Below are positions 1-8,045 of a stretch of 45,493 nt of DNA, piece by piece; position 1 is the stretch's first letter, and every line of letters starts with the position of its first letter. Origin of the DNA: Acetobacteraceae bacterium (GTDB lineage: Bacteria > Pseudomonadota > Alphaproteobacteria > Acetobacterales > Acetobacteraceae). A program made the position numbers and the translations under genes. Location: positions 1 to 45,493 of the forward strand of contig CANBXZ010000008.1 of NCBI GenBank assembly GCA_947373495.1. The letters run 5' to 3'. The notes under the pieces were generated by a model. The model saw nothing but the letters and a program-made list of their open reading frames with translations, was not told the origin of the DNA and ran no database searches.

Positions 1-30
1 GTGGCGCCGTTGGCGCGCTGGTGGGTCGCG

Positions 31-150
31 CCGGAGGCGCGCGGAGAAGAGTCGCCGGAGGCGCGCGGAGAAGCGGCGCCGGAGGCGCGCGGAGAAGAGT
101 CGCCGGAGGCGCGCGGAACAGCCGCGCCAGCCGCGCGCGGAGTGGGGACG
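31..150. repeat. 24-bp tandem repeat, about five units
   Basis: Units begin at 31, 55, 79 and 103, each starting ccggaggcgcgcgga, with a degenerate fifth unit at 127-150. Units 1 and 3 are identical. Units 2 and 4 differ only in the last third. The period is a multiple of three, so every frame stays open. In the frame of the downstream NHL gene the units read as an octapeptide close to PEARGEES. I cannot tell whether this is the 3' end of an upstream gene, an N-terminal extension of the NHL protein or non-coding. Confidence 0.85.
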
Positions 151-381
151 CCGGCGGCATCGGCTTCCGGCGGCACGGTCACGCCCGGGGCGCGTGGTTT
201 GGCGAGGGGGGCGGGGCGCGGCATCGCCGGGCGTATCGCATGCGGCGTGCCAGGCGCCTATGGCCCGCCGCCACCACCATGGCGGGTGGTGGTTGCACGC
301 CGCGGGTGCTTGCGCCGCCGCATTCCGTGCCCCAGGTTGCCCGTTGATTCATCATGCCCGAACGTCAGCCATAGGCAGGCC
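151..381. other. Gap upstream of the NHL gene with no recognisable gene
   Basis: Frame +1 is open from base 1 through this stretch into the NHL gene. The translation here is rich in Arg, Gly and Pro with no domain character, and it ends in a run of five prolines around codons 93-97. I see no clear promoter, RNA gene or terminator. A purine-rich AGGCAGG lies just before the ATG at 382 and could serve as a weak ribosome binding site. Confidence 0.5.
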
Positions 382-1230
382 ATGCCCGATCACGCGCTCT
401 ACGTTACCCTCGGCCCGAGCCGTTACCGCGTGGAACGGCCGTTCGGCGACCTGCCCGCCGGGCTGGGCTGCGTCACCGATGTGGCCTGCACCGCGGATGG
501 CACGGTGCTGGTGCAACTGCGCCGCGACCCGCTGGTGGATGCCGCCGGCCCCGCCATCGTCGCCCTGGCGCCGGATGGCCGCCGCCTGGCCGAATGGGGC
601 GGCGCCGAGGTGGCGGATGGCCACATGTTCACCCCGCACCCGGATGGCCGGGTGTTCGTGGTGGACCGCGACGCGCATGAGGTCATCATCTTCAATGCCG
701 CCGGGGTGCGGGTGGGGGCGCTGGGCCAGCGCGGCCAGCCCGGGGCGCCGTTCAATGCGCCCTGCGACGTGGCCTTTGGCCCCGACGGCACCATTTATGT
801 CGCCGATGGCTATGGCCATTCGCAGGTCCATCGCTTTTCGCCGGAAGGCACGCTGCAAGGCAGCTGGGGCGCCCCGGGCCGGCGCGCCGGGGAGTTCTCC
901 ACCCCGCACAGCATCTGGGTGCTGGCCGATGGCCGCGTGGCGGTGGCGGACCGCGAGAACAACCGGGTGCAGATCTTCAGCGCCCAGGGCGAGCATCGCC
1001 AGGACATTTCCGACCTGCACAAGCCGATGGACGTGCATGGCGCCGCCGATGGTGGCTTCTACGTGACCGACCAGGTGCCCCGGCTGTCCCGCTACAACGC
1101 CGAGGGGCGCCTGGTGGGCCGCTGCCGCCCGGTGCTGAACGGGGCGCATGGCATGTGGCTGGGGCCGGACGGGGTGATCTACCTGGCCGAGATCAACCCC
1201 AGCCGGGTCACCCGCCTGGTGCCCTGCTGA
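382..1230 (+). CDS. NHL-repeat beta-propeller protein
   Basis: This encodes a 282-residue protein made almost entirely of NHL-type beta-propeller blades. The repeats read as 'P.dva..pDGtiyVaDg...rV..f...G', for example PCDVAFGPDGTIYVADGYGH and the later VADRENNRVQIFS. Relatives include peptidyl-alpha-hydroxyglycine lyase-like and 6-bladed propeller proteins, which bind ligands or, in a few cases, act as lyases; no specific reaction can be assigned. No signal peptide is visible with the ATG at 382, so the protein is probably cytoplasmic. The start was chosen because propeller character begins there (MPDHALYVTLGPSRYRVERP), and the open frame further upstream is low complexity. The gene ends 11 bases before the flavin oxidase, so the two may be co-transcribed. 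Confidence 0.8.
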   Translation: MPDHALYVTLGPSRYRVERPFGDLPAGLGCVTDVACTADGTVLVQLRRDPLVDAAGPAIVALAPDGRRLAEWGGAEVADGHMFTPHPDGRVFVVDRDAHEVIIFNAAGVRVGALGQRGQPGAPFNAPCDVAFGPDGTIYVADGYGHSQVHRFSPEGTLQGSWGAPGRRAGEFSTPHSIWVLADGRVAVADRENNRVQIFSAQGEHRQDISDLHKPMDVHGAADGGFYVTDQVPRLSRYNAEGRLVGRCRPVLNGAHGMWLGPDGVIYLAEINPSRVTRLVPC

Positions 1231-1241
1231 GGCCTGGGCCG

Positions 1242-2399
1242 ATGCCGGGCAGCGCCCTTGTCGTCGGCGGCGGGGTCATGGGGCTTTCGGCCGCCTGGGC
1301 CCTGGCACGGGCCGGCTGGCGGGTGCGGCTGCTGGACCAGGTCGCGCTGCCCAACCGCAATGGCAGCAGCCACGACCAGCACCGGCTGATCCGCCACGCC
1401 TACGGCGCCGAGGCCGGCTACATGGCCATGGTGGACCCGGCCTTCACCGCCTGGGAACAGCTTTGGGCCGAGCTGGGCGAAAGCCTTTATGTGCCCACCG
1501 GGGTGCTGGCCATGGCCGCTGCCTCGGCCGACGGTGCGCAGGGGTGGCTGGCCAGCAGCCGCGCCGCGCTGCGCGCCGCCGGCCATGCGGTGCAGGACCT
1601 GGCGCCGGCCGAGCTGCCCGGGCGCTACCCGATGCTCTCGGCCGCCGGGCTGACCGATGCCTTCCATACCGTGCCCGGCGGCGTGCTGCTGGCGGACCGG
1701 ATCCTGGCCGGGCTGGAACGCCGCTGCCGCGCGCTCGGCGTGGCGGTGGAGGCGGGCGCGGCCGGCCAGGTGCTGGAGGTGCAGCCGGAACAGGGCCGGG
1801 TGCTGACCTCGGCGGGCTGGCAGCAGGCCGAGGTGGTGGTGGTGGCCGCCGGCATCTGGGTTGGGCGGTTGCTGCCGGGGCTGGCGCCGCGGGTCACGCC
1901 GTCGCGCCAGGTGATCGTGCGGCTGCGGCCGCCGGCCGGGTTGCGGGCGGCCTGGCAGGCGGCGCCGATGCTGCTGGACCTGGCCGAGGAGGGCGGCTTC
2001 TACGCCGTGCCGCCGGTGGCCGGCACCGACCTGAAGATCGGCGACCACCGGTTTTCCCGCAGCGGCGATCCGGATGCCAGCCGGGAGGCCAGCGCGGCGG
2101 AGGTACAGGCGATCCTGGACCTGGCGGCGGCGCGCCTGCCGGGGCTGGCGCAGTACGAACTGCGTGGCGCCCGCGCCTGCTACTACGACGTGACGGCGGA
2201 TGAGCGTTTCATCCTGGCGCCGCTGGGGGCGCGCGGCTGGGTGATGAGTGGCTTTTCCGGCCATGGCTTCAAATTCGCCGCGCTGCTGGGCCTGGCGCTG
2301 GCCCGGGCGGCGGCAAACCCGGCCGTGGCGGCCCTGGTGCCCGCCTGGGCGGCAGGAATGGCGCCACCCCCGCCCGGTTTGCTATCATCCGGGGCATGA
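1242..2399 (+). CDS. Monomeric sarcosine oxidase / N-methyl amino acid oxidase family flavoenzyme
   Basis: This is a 385-residue FAD-dependent oxidase of the DAO superfamily, closest by motif to monomeric sarcosine oxidase and N-methyl-tryptophan oxidase. The family oxidatively demethylates N-methyl amino acids, giving formaldehyde and hydrogen peroxide. Visible features are the Rossmann GGGVMG (residues 9-14), the family signature GSSHDQHRLIRHAYG (41-55), and Cys313 in RACYYDVTADERF, which aligns with the cysteine that covalently holds FAD in this family. GFSGHGFKF (337-345) is also typical. The length of about 385 is normal. The ATG at 1242 places the FAD motif at the N-terminus as expected. 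Its stop overlaps the start of the acyl-CoA dehydrogenase (ATGA at 2396-2399), which suggests translational coupling, although no shared pathway is obvious. The true substrate is unknown. Confidence 0.85.
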   Translation: MPGSALVVGGGVMGLSAAWALARAGWRVRLLDQVALPNRNGSSHDQHRLIRHAYGAEAGYMAMVDPAFTAWEQLWAELGESLYVPTGVLAMAAASADGAQGWLASSRAALRAAGHAVQDLAPAELPGRYPMLSAAGLTDAFHTVPGGVLLADRILAGLERRCRALGVAVEAGAAGQVLEVQPEQGRVLTSAGWQQAEVVVVAAGIWVGRLLPGLAPRVTPSRQVIVRLRPPAGLRAAWQAAPMLLDLAEEGGFYAVPPVAGTDLKIGDHRFSRSGDPDASREASAAEVQAILDLAAARLPGLAQYELRGARACYYDVTADERFILAPLGARGWVMSGFSGHGFKFAALLGLALARAAANPAVAALVPAWAAGMAPPPPGLLSSGA

Positions 2400-4045
2400 G
2401 CAAGAACCCCGCGCCCCTGGCGACCACCCCCACCGAAGACCTGGTTTTCGGCCTCACCCGGATGTTCGACCTGCCTGGCCTGGCCGGCGCCGCCGGCGCG
2501 CCACTGGGCACCGAGGACATCGCCGCCATCCTGGGGGAGGCGGAGAAGTTCAGCCGCGAAGTGCTGTTCGCCGGCAGCCGGGACGCCGACCGCCATGGCG
2601 CGGTGTATGAGAACGGCGTGGTGCGCCTGCCGCCGGGCTATTACCCGGCCTACAAGGGCTGGGTGGAAGCCGGCTGGCAGGGCGTTTCCGGCCCTGAGGA
2701 ATTCGGCGGCCAGGGTCTGCCGCCCAGCATGTGGGTGGCGGTGCAGGAATTGGCCTGCGCGGCCGACATGTCCTTCATGCTCTGCCCATTGCTGACCGGC
2801 GGCGCGATCGAGGCGCTGGCCCGCTTCGCCACGCCCGAGCAGAAGGCCGCCTGGCTGCCGAGGATGGTGACCGGCGAATGGACCGGCAGCATGAACCTGA
2901 CCGAGCCCCAGGCCGGCAGCGACCTCTCCCAGGTGCGCACCCGGGCCGAGCCGCTGGGCGGCGGCAAGTACGCCCTGCATGGCCAGAAGATCTTCATCAC
3001 CTTCGGCGAGCACGACCTGACGCCCAACACCATCCACCTGGTGCTGGCCCGGCTGCCGGATGCGCCGCCCGGCACCCGCGGCATTTCGCTGTTCGCCGCG
3101 CCCAAGGTGCTGCCCAACGGCCAGCGCAATGCGGTGCGCTGCGGCGGCATCGAGAAGAAGCTCGGCATCCATGCCTCGCCCACCTGCGTCATGCTGTTCG
3201 AGGGTGCCGAGGCCGAGATGGTGGGCGAGCCGAACAAGGGCCTGAACGCCATGTTCGCGATGATGAACGACGCCCGGCTGAATGTGGGCCTGCAGGGCGT
3301 GGCCATGGGCGCCCGCGCGGTGGAACTGGCGGAAGCCTATGCCGCGCAGCGCACCCAGGGCGGCCAGCCGATCAGCCGCCACCCGGATGTGGCGCGCATG
3401 CTGGCGGAAATGCGCGCCATCACCCTGGCCGGCCGGCTGATGGTGCTTGAAGCCGCGCATTGCCTCGACCTCGGCCGGCTGCAGCACGACAACAGCGCCG
3501 AAAGCCGGCTCGCCCTGCTGATCCCCATCGTCAAGGCCTGGTGCACCGACCGCGGCGTGGATGTCGCCTCGCTCGGCGTGCAGGTGCATGGCGGCATGGG
3601 CTTCGTGGAGGATACCGGCGCGGCGCAGATCCTGCGGGATAGCCGGATCGCGCCGATCTATGAGGGCACCAACGGCATCCAGGCGATCGACCTGGTGCAG
3701 CGCAAGCTGTTCCGTGACGGCGGTGCCGAGATGCGCGCCCTGCTGGCCGAGGTGCGCGCCACCGACCCCCGGCTGCACGCGGCGGCGGATGCGGTGGGCG
3801 CCGCCACCGACTGGATGCTGGCCAACGCCGCCCGGCCGGACGCGGCCCAGGCTTCCGCCGTGGCCTACCTGGACGCGGCCGGTTGGTTGCTGGGTGGCTG
3901 GGAACTCGCGCGGGCGGCGGCGCTTGAGGAGCGGTATGCTCCCCTGGCGAATTTCTACCTGCGCCGGCTGCTGCCGCGCGCGGCGGCGCGGCTGGCCGAG
4001 ATCGAGGCGGCGGATGCCGTGCTGGACCTGCTCGGCGCCGCGTGA
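2396..4045 (+). CDS. Acyl-CoA dehydrogenase, long DmdC/AcdA-like class
   Basis: This is a 549-residue FAD-dependent acyl-CoA dehydrogenase, which would introduce an alpha-beta double bond into an acyl-CoA thioester. The order is the N-terminal helical domain, the central beta domain with the flavin-contacting segment MNLTEPQAGSDLSQV (166-180), the C-terminal helical domain with VQVHGGMGFVEDTGAAQI (395-412), and an extra C-terminal helical region. Glu423 in IAPIYEGTNGIQA is the expected catalytic base. The extended length and extra C-terminal domain place it with the class that includes 3-methylmercaptopropionyl-CoA dehydrogenase (DmdC) and many unassigned alphaproteobacterial paralogues. The DMSP role should not be assumed, since no other dmd gene is in the window. 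The start overlaps the stop of the preceding oxidase. Confidence 0.88.
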   Translation: MSKNPAPLATTPTEDLVFGLTRMFDLPGLAGAAGAPLGTEDIAAILGEAEKFSREVLFAGSRDADRHGAVYENGVVRLPPGYYPAYKGWVEAGWQGVSGPEEFGGQGLPPSMWVAVQELACAADMSFMLCPLLTGGAIEALARFATPEQKAAWLPRMVTGEWTGSMNLTEPQAGSDLSQVRTRAEPLGGGKYALHGQKIFITFGEHDLTPNTIHLVLARLPDAPPGTRGISLFAAPKVLPNGQRNAVRCGGIEKKLGIHASPTCVMLFEGAEAEMVGEPNKGLNAMFAMMNDARLNVGLQGVAMGARAVELAEAYAAQRTQGGQPISRHPDVARMLAEMRAITLAGRLMVLEAAHCLDLGRLQHDNSAESRLALLIPIVKAWCTDRGVDVASLGVQVHGGMGFVEDTGAAQILRDSRIAPIYEGTNGIQAIDLVQRKLFRDGGAEMRALLAEVRATDPRLHAAADAVGAATDWMLANAARPDAAQASAVAYLDAAGWLLGGWELARAAALEERYAPLANFYLRRLLPRAAARLAEIEAADAVLDLLGAA

Positions 4046-4161
4046 CCGCGGCGACGGGCGGAACTGGCACGGCGCCCGGCCGGCAGGCGGCGCCATGCAT
4101 GGATAGCCTGGTGGGGCCTGCCCCGGATGCCGCCCCCAGGGCTGATCCAGGAACTCCCGCG

Positions 4162-5685
4162 ATGCCCCACCTGGCGCCCAGCCGGCGGCATGTCGCCGTT
4201 ATCGGGGCCGGGCCGGGCGGCCTGGCGGCGGCGATGCAACTGGCCGCCGCCGGCGCCCGGGTGACGGTGTTCGAAAAGGACGCCGTGGTGGGCGGCCGCA
4301 GCCGCACGCTGGAAACACCGGAAGGCTTCCGCTTCGACCTGGGACCAACCTTCTTCCTTTACCCCCGCATCCTGGCGGAGATCTTCGCCAGCTGCGGCGC
4401 CCGGCTGGAGGACGAGGTCGAGCTGGTCAAGCTGGACCCGCATTACCGCCTGCAGTTCGAAGGCGGCCCGACCATCGAGGCCACCAGCGACGTCGCCCGC
4501 ATGGAAGCCGAGATCGCCCGCTTGAACCCGGCGGACGCGGCCGGCCTGCGCCCCTGGCTGGCCGAGAACCGGCGCAAGCTGCACGCCTTCAAGCCGGTGC
4601 TGGAACGCGCCTTCGGCCGCGCCGCGGACATGATGGGCGGCGACATGCTGCGCGCCCTGCCGCTGCTGCGCCCGCATCGCAGCCTGGACGCGGATCTGCG
4701 CCGCCACTTCAAGGACGAACGGGTGCGCCTGGCCTTCGGCTTCCAGGCCAAGTACCTGGGCATGAGCCCGTTCCGCTGCCCCAGCCTGTTCACCATCCTG
4801 AGCTTCCTGGAATACGAGCACGGCGTGTTCCACCCCATCGGCGGCTGTGGCGCGGTGGCGGCGGCCATGGCCCGGGTTGCGGCGCGGCTGGGGGTGGCGT
4901 TCCGGCTGGACACCCCGGTGGAGCGCATTGCCCTGGCCGCCGGCCGCGCGGTGGGGGTGGAGGCCGGCGGCCAGCGCCACGCCGCCGACGCGGTGGTGGT
5001 GAATGCGGATTTCGCCCATGCCCTGCCGCGCCTGCTGCCGAATGCGGCGCGCCGGCAATGGCCAGACAAGCGCATCGCCGCGGCGCGGTATTCCTGCTCC
5101 ACCTTCATGCTGTACCTGGGGGTGGCGGGGGCGCTGCCGGAACTGGCGCACCACAACGTGCTGCTGGCCGGGGATTATCGCCGCAACATCCACCAGATCG
5201 AACAGGGCGAGCTGCCGGACCTGCCCAGCCTGTACGTGCAGCATGCCGGCGTGACCGACCCGACCATGGCGCCGCCGGGCCACAGCAGCCTGTACGTGCT
5301 GGTGCCGGTGCCCAACCTGAAGCACGGCGCCGACTGGGCGGCCGAGGCGCCGCGCTATCGCGCCCTGGCGCTGGCCCGGCTGCGGGCGCTGGGCCTGCCG
5401 GATATCGAGGCGCGGATCCGCTGCGAACGCATGGTCACGCCGCAGCACTGGCAGGACGAGTTCGCGGTGGGCCACGGCGCCACCTTCAACCTGGCGCACG
5501 ACCTGGGGCAGATGCTGGTGTTCCGCCCGGGCAATCGCTTCGCCGACGTGCCCGGGGTGTACCTGGTGGGCGGCGGCACGCATCCGGGCAGCGGCCTGCC
5601 CGTCATCTATGAAGGCGCGCGCATCACCGCCGGGCTGGTTCGCCAGGACCTGGGGCTGGATGCGCTGCAAGGGGCAGTGGCATGA
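4162..5685 (+). CDS. crtN: CrtN-type squalene/dehydrosqualene desaturase
   Basis: This is a 507-residue CrtI-family flavoprotein resembling 4,4'-diapophytoene desaturase (CrtN). It would desaturate a C30 isoprenoid stepwise to diapolycopene-type polyenes at the membrane. Visible features are the N-terminal VAVIGAGPGGLAAA (FAD binding), the family segment GGRSRTLETPEGFRFDLGPT, CrtN-like stretches such as FQAKYLGMSPFRCPSL and RYSCSTFMLYLGV, and the C-terminal GGGTHPGSGLPV. The frame is open from 4042, with another in-frame ATG at 4099. The ATG at 4162 is preferred because AGGAA lies 8 bases upstream and homology begins there. The 116-base gap after the acyl-CoA dehydrogenase suggests the carotenoid operon starts here. 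The stop overlaps crtP by ATGA. With HpnCDE in the operon and no CrtM, squalene is the likely substrate (inference). Confidence 0.88.
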   Translation: MPHLAPSRRHVAVIGAGPGGLAAAMQLAAAGARVTVFEKDAVVGGRSRTLETPEGFRFDLGPTFFLYPRILAEIFASCGARLEDEVELVKLDPHYRLQFEGGPTIEATSDVARMEAEIARLNPADAAGLRPWLAENRRKLHAFKPVLERAFGRAADMMGGDMLRALPLLRPHRSLDADLRRHFKDERVRLAFGFQAKYLGMSPFRCPSLFTILSFLEYEHGVFHPIGGCGAVAAAMARVAARLGVAFRLDTPVERIALAAGRAVGVEAGGQRHAADAVVVNADFAHALPRLLPNAARRQWPDKRIAAARYSCSTFMLYLGVAGALPELAHHNVLLAGDYRRNIHQIEQGELPDLPSLYVQHAGVTDPTMAPPGHSSLYVLVPVPNLKHGADWAAEAPRYRALALARLRALGLPDIEARIRCERMVTPQHWQDEFAVGHGATFNLAHDLGQMLVFRPGNRFADVPGVYLVGGGTHPGSGLPVIYEGARITAGLVRQDLGLDALQGAVA

Positions 5686-7259
5686 GCGCGAAGGTCATCA
5701 TCGTCGGCGGCGGGCTGGGCGGGCTGGCGGCGGCCTGCGTCGCGGCGGCGCGCGGGCACCGGGTGACGCTGCTGGAACGCAACCACTGGCTGGGCGGCAA
5801 GGCGGCGGAACTGCGGCTGGACGGCCCGCTGGGGGAACGCTTCCGCTTCGACATGGGGCCGACCATCCTGACCGTGCCGCGGGTGCTGCGGCGCATCTTC
5901 GCCGAGGCCGGGCGCGACCAGGCGGCGGACCTGCCGCTGATTCGGCTGGACCCGCAATGGCGCTGCTTCTTCGAGGGCGGCACCCAGATAGACCTGTGCC
6001 AGGACGTGGCGGAAATGGCCGCCGCGATGGAACGCTTCGCCCCCGGCAACGGCGCCGGCTACCGCCGCTTCCAGGACATCGCCACGCACCTGCATGAGGT
6101 CAGCGAGAAGTTCTTCTTCTGGAAATCGGTGGAAGGCATCGGCGACACCATCGACTGGCGCAGCCAGATGCAGCCCGGGGTGATGCGGGACGTGCTGGCG
6201 CTGCGCATGGGCCAGACCGTGGCCAAGGTCATCCGTGGCCAGGTGCCGGATGCGCGGCTGGCGCAGATGCTGGACCATTATTGCCAATATGTCGGCAGCA
6301 GCCCTTACCTGGCGCCGGCGGTGCTGTGCGGCATCGGCGACATGCAGGCCAGCGAGGGCGTGTGGTACCCGCGCGGCGGCACCAGGGCGGTGGCGGAAGG
6401 GCTGGCGGCGCTGGCGGCCTCCCTGGGTGCCGACCTGCGCACCAATGTGGAGGTGACCGGCTTCGATATCGCCGACAACGCCATCCGGGGCGTGCGCACC
6501 GGCACCGGGGAGGTGCTGCTGGCCGATGCCGTGGTCTCCAACATGGATGCGATCCGCACCTATACCGAACTGGTCGGCGGCCGCGCGGCGAAGCACTACG
6601 CCGGCCGATACCAGCCGGCCTGTTCCGGCGTGGTGCTCTACCTGGGGCTGAACCAGCGCTACGACCACCTGGCGCATCATGACTTCGTCTTCTCCCGCGA
6701 TGCGGAGGAGGAGTTCGACGCGATCTATGCCAAGGGCATCCCGGCGCCGGACCCCACCGCCTATATCGCCGCGCCCTCTGCCACCGACCCCTCGGTGGCG
6801 CCGCCGGGTGGGGAGGCGCTGTATGTGCTGGTCCACACCCCGCACCTGCGCCCGGGCCAGGACTGGCAGCGGATGTTCCCGGCCTATCGCCAGGTGATCC
6901 TGGACAAGCTGAAGCGCAGCGCCGGCATGGCCGACATCGAACGCCGCATCGTGGTGGAGCGCCACCTGACACCGCAGGACATCCACGACCGGTACCGGGT
7001 GCTGGACGGCGCCATCTATGGCCTGGCCAGCCATGGCCGCTGGGCCGGGGCGTTCAAGCCGGGCAACCGCAGCCGCCAGGTCAAGGGGCTGTACCTGGCC
7101 GGCGGCGCGGCGCATCCCGGCCCCGGCATGCCCATGGTGATGATGAGCGGCTGGATCGCCGCCGATGCGCTGGACCACGACCTGGGCGGCCCCGGCATGC
7201 CGCCGGCCGCGCTTCGCGCCGGCCAGCCGGACCGGCTGCGCCCGGCGGCGGCGGAATAG
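5682..7259 (+). CDS. crtP: CrtP/CrtNb-type C30 carotenoid terminal methyl oxidase
   Basis: This 525-residue CrtI-superfamily flavoprotein is most like diaponeurosporene oxidase (CrtP, CrtNb). Those enzymes oxidise the terminal methyl of a C30 carotene to an aldehyde rather than desaturating it. The features that match CrtP rather than CrtN are VIIVGGGLGGLAAACVAA at the N-terminus, FDMGPTILTVPRVL, DPQWRCFFEGGTQIDL, YVGSSPYLAPAVL, SEGVWYPRGGT, LAHHDFVFS, GAIYGLASH and the C-terminal GGAAHPGPGMPMVMMSG. The extra 25 or so C-terminal residues are low complexity. It begins inside the crtN stop (ATGA) and ends 3 bases before the acyltransferase. Its product would be the substrate of the aldehyde dehydrogenase at the end of the operon. 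The chain end specificity (one or both ends) cannot be read from sequence. Confidence 0.87.
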   Translation: MSAKVIIVGGGLGGLAAACVAAARGHRVTLLERNHWLGGKAAELRLDGPLGERFRFDMGPTILTVPRVLRRIFAEAGRDQAADLPLIRLDPQWRCFFEGGTQIDLCQDVAEMAAAMERFAPGNGAGYRRFQDIATHLHEVSEKFFFWKSVEGIGDTIDWRSQMQPGVMRDVLALRMGQTVAKVIRGQVPDARLAQMLDHYCQYVGSSPYLAPAVLCGIGDMQASEGVWYPRGGTRAVAEGLAALAASLGADLRTNVEVTGFDIADNAIRGVRTGTGEVLLADAVVSNMDAIRTYTELVGGRAAKHYAGRYQPACSGVVLYLGLNQRYDHLAHHDFVFSRDAEEEFDAIYAKGIPAPDPTAYIAAPSATDPSVAPPGGEALYVLVHTPHLRPGQDWQRMFPAYRQVILDKLKRSAGMADIERRIVVERHLTPQDIHDRYRVLDGAIYGLASHGRWAGAFKPGNRSRQVKGLYLAGGAAHPGPGMPMVMMSGWIAADALDHDLGGPGMPPAALRAGQPDRLRPAAAE

Positions 7260-7262
7260 CCC

Positions 7263-8045
7263 ATGGCGGCCGAAGCCTCGCCGGTGGCGTTGCGCTCGGC
7301 CGCGCTGCACCGATTCTTCCACGCCGCCTTTCAGCGCCGGGCGCGGGCCGGGCTGCGTGCGGTGCGCGTGGCGGCCTGGGGCCAGCCGGAGGTTCCCGCC
7401 GGGCCATTGGTGGTCTTCGCCAACCATCCTTCCTGGTGGGACGGCATCGCCTTCGTGCTGCTGGCCCAGGCGCTGTTCCCGGGCCAGCAGATGTATGCGC
7501 CGATGGCGGCGGAGGCGCTGGCCCGCTACCGCTTCATGCGCCGCATCGGCGTGTTCGGGGTGCAGGCCGGCACCACCCGGGGCGCCGCCGGCTTCCTGCG
7601 CGCGGCGGGGGCGGTGCTGGCCACGCCCGGCGCCATGCTGTGGGTGAACGCCCCCGGCCGCTTCATGGATGTGCGGGACCGCCCGGTGCCGGTGCTGCCG
7701 GGGTTGGCCCGGTTGGCCGAGATGGCGCCCCACGCCAGCTTCCTGCCGCTGGCGCTGGACTATCCGTTCTGGGGCGAGCCGCGGCCGGAACTGCTGTGCG
7801 GCTTCGGCCCGCCGCTCAGCGCCGCCAGCCTGCTGGAACAGCCCCGGGCCGACCGCGCCGCCACCCTGGGCCTGGCGCTGGAAGCCTGCATGGACCGGCT
7901 GGCGGGGGACGCCATCATCCGCGACCCGGCCCGCTTCGCCACGCTGCTGCACGGGCGGGAAGGCATGGGCGGCCCCTGGCAGGCGTGGCGCCGGCTGGGC
8001 GCCGCCCTGCGCGGCCAACGCTTCGATGCGCGGCACGAGCAATGA
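7263..8045 (+). CDS. PlsC-like acyltransferase, candidate carotenoid-glycoside acyltransferase
   Basis: This 260-residue protein has the acyltransferase signature NHPSWWD (HX4D) at about residues 57-63, with FANHPSWWDG in context, followed by a glycerolipid-acyltransferase-like core. The usual third motif (EGTR) appears as NAPGRF, so the acceptor site may differ from 1-acylglycerol-3-phosphate acyltransferases. FLPLALDYPF follows, as the fourth motif usually does. It sits between crtP and the crtQ-like glycosyltransferase and overlaps the latter by ATGA, so the natural inference is that it acylates the sugar of a glycosylated C30 carotenoid. That is the role of CrtO in staphyloxanthin synthesis, although CrtO belongs to a different family. 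A general phospholipid role remains possible. Confidence 0.75.
   Translation: MAAEASPVALRSAALHRFFHAAFQRRARAGLRAVRVAAWGQPEVPAGPLVVFANHPSWWDGIAFVLLAQALFPGQQMYAPMAAEALARYRFMRRIGVFGVQAGTTRGAAGFLRAAGAVLATPGAMLWVNAPGRFMDVRDRPVPVLPGLARLAEMAPHASFLPLALDYPFWGEPRPELLCGFGPPLSAASLLEQPRADRAATLGLALEACMDRLAGDAIIRDPARFATLLHGREGMGGPWQAWRRLGAALRGQRFDARHEQ

Noticed and set aside
1..381. Treating the whole open frame from base 1 as part of the NHL protein
   Set aside because: Residues before the ATG at 382 are repeats and Arg/Gly/Pro-rich filler with no propeller or signal sequence. The start at 382 fits the domain edge. A real extension cannot be fully excluded because the frame is open to the window edge.
2396..4045. 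Assigning the acyl-CoA dehydrogenase to DMSP demethylation (dmdC)
   Set aside because: Only family-level similarity is visible, and no other dmd genes are present. Many paralogues of this class have other substrates.
4162..7259. Reading the two CrtI-family genes as C40 phytoene desaturase and carotenoid ketolase/isomerase
   Set aside because: Motifs match CrtN and CrtP more closely, and the neighbours provide squalene and C30 tailoring enzymes. No crtB or crtY is present.
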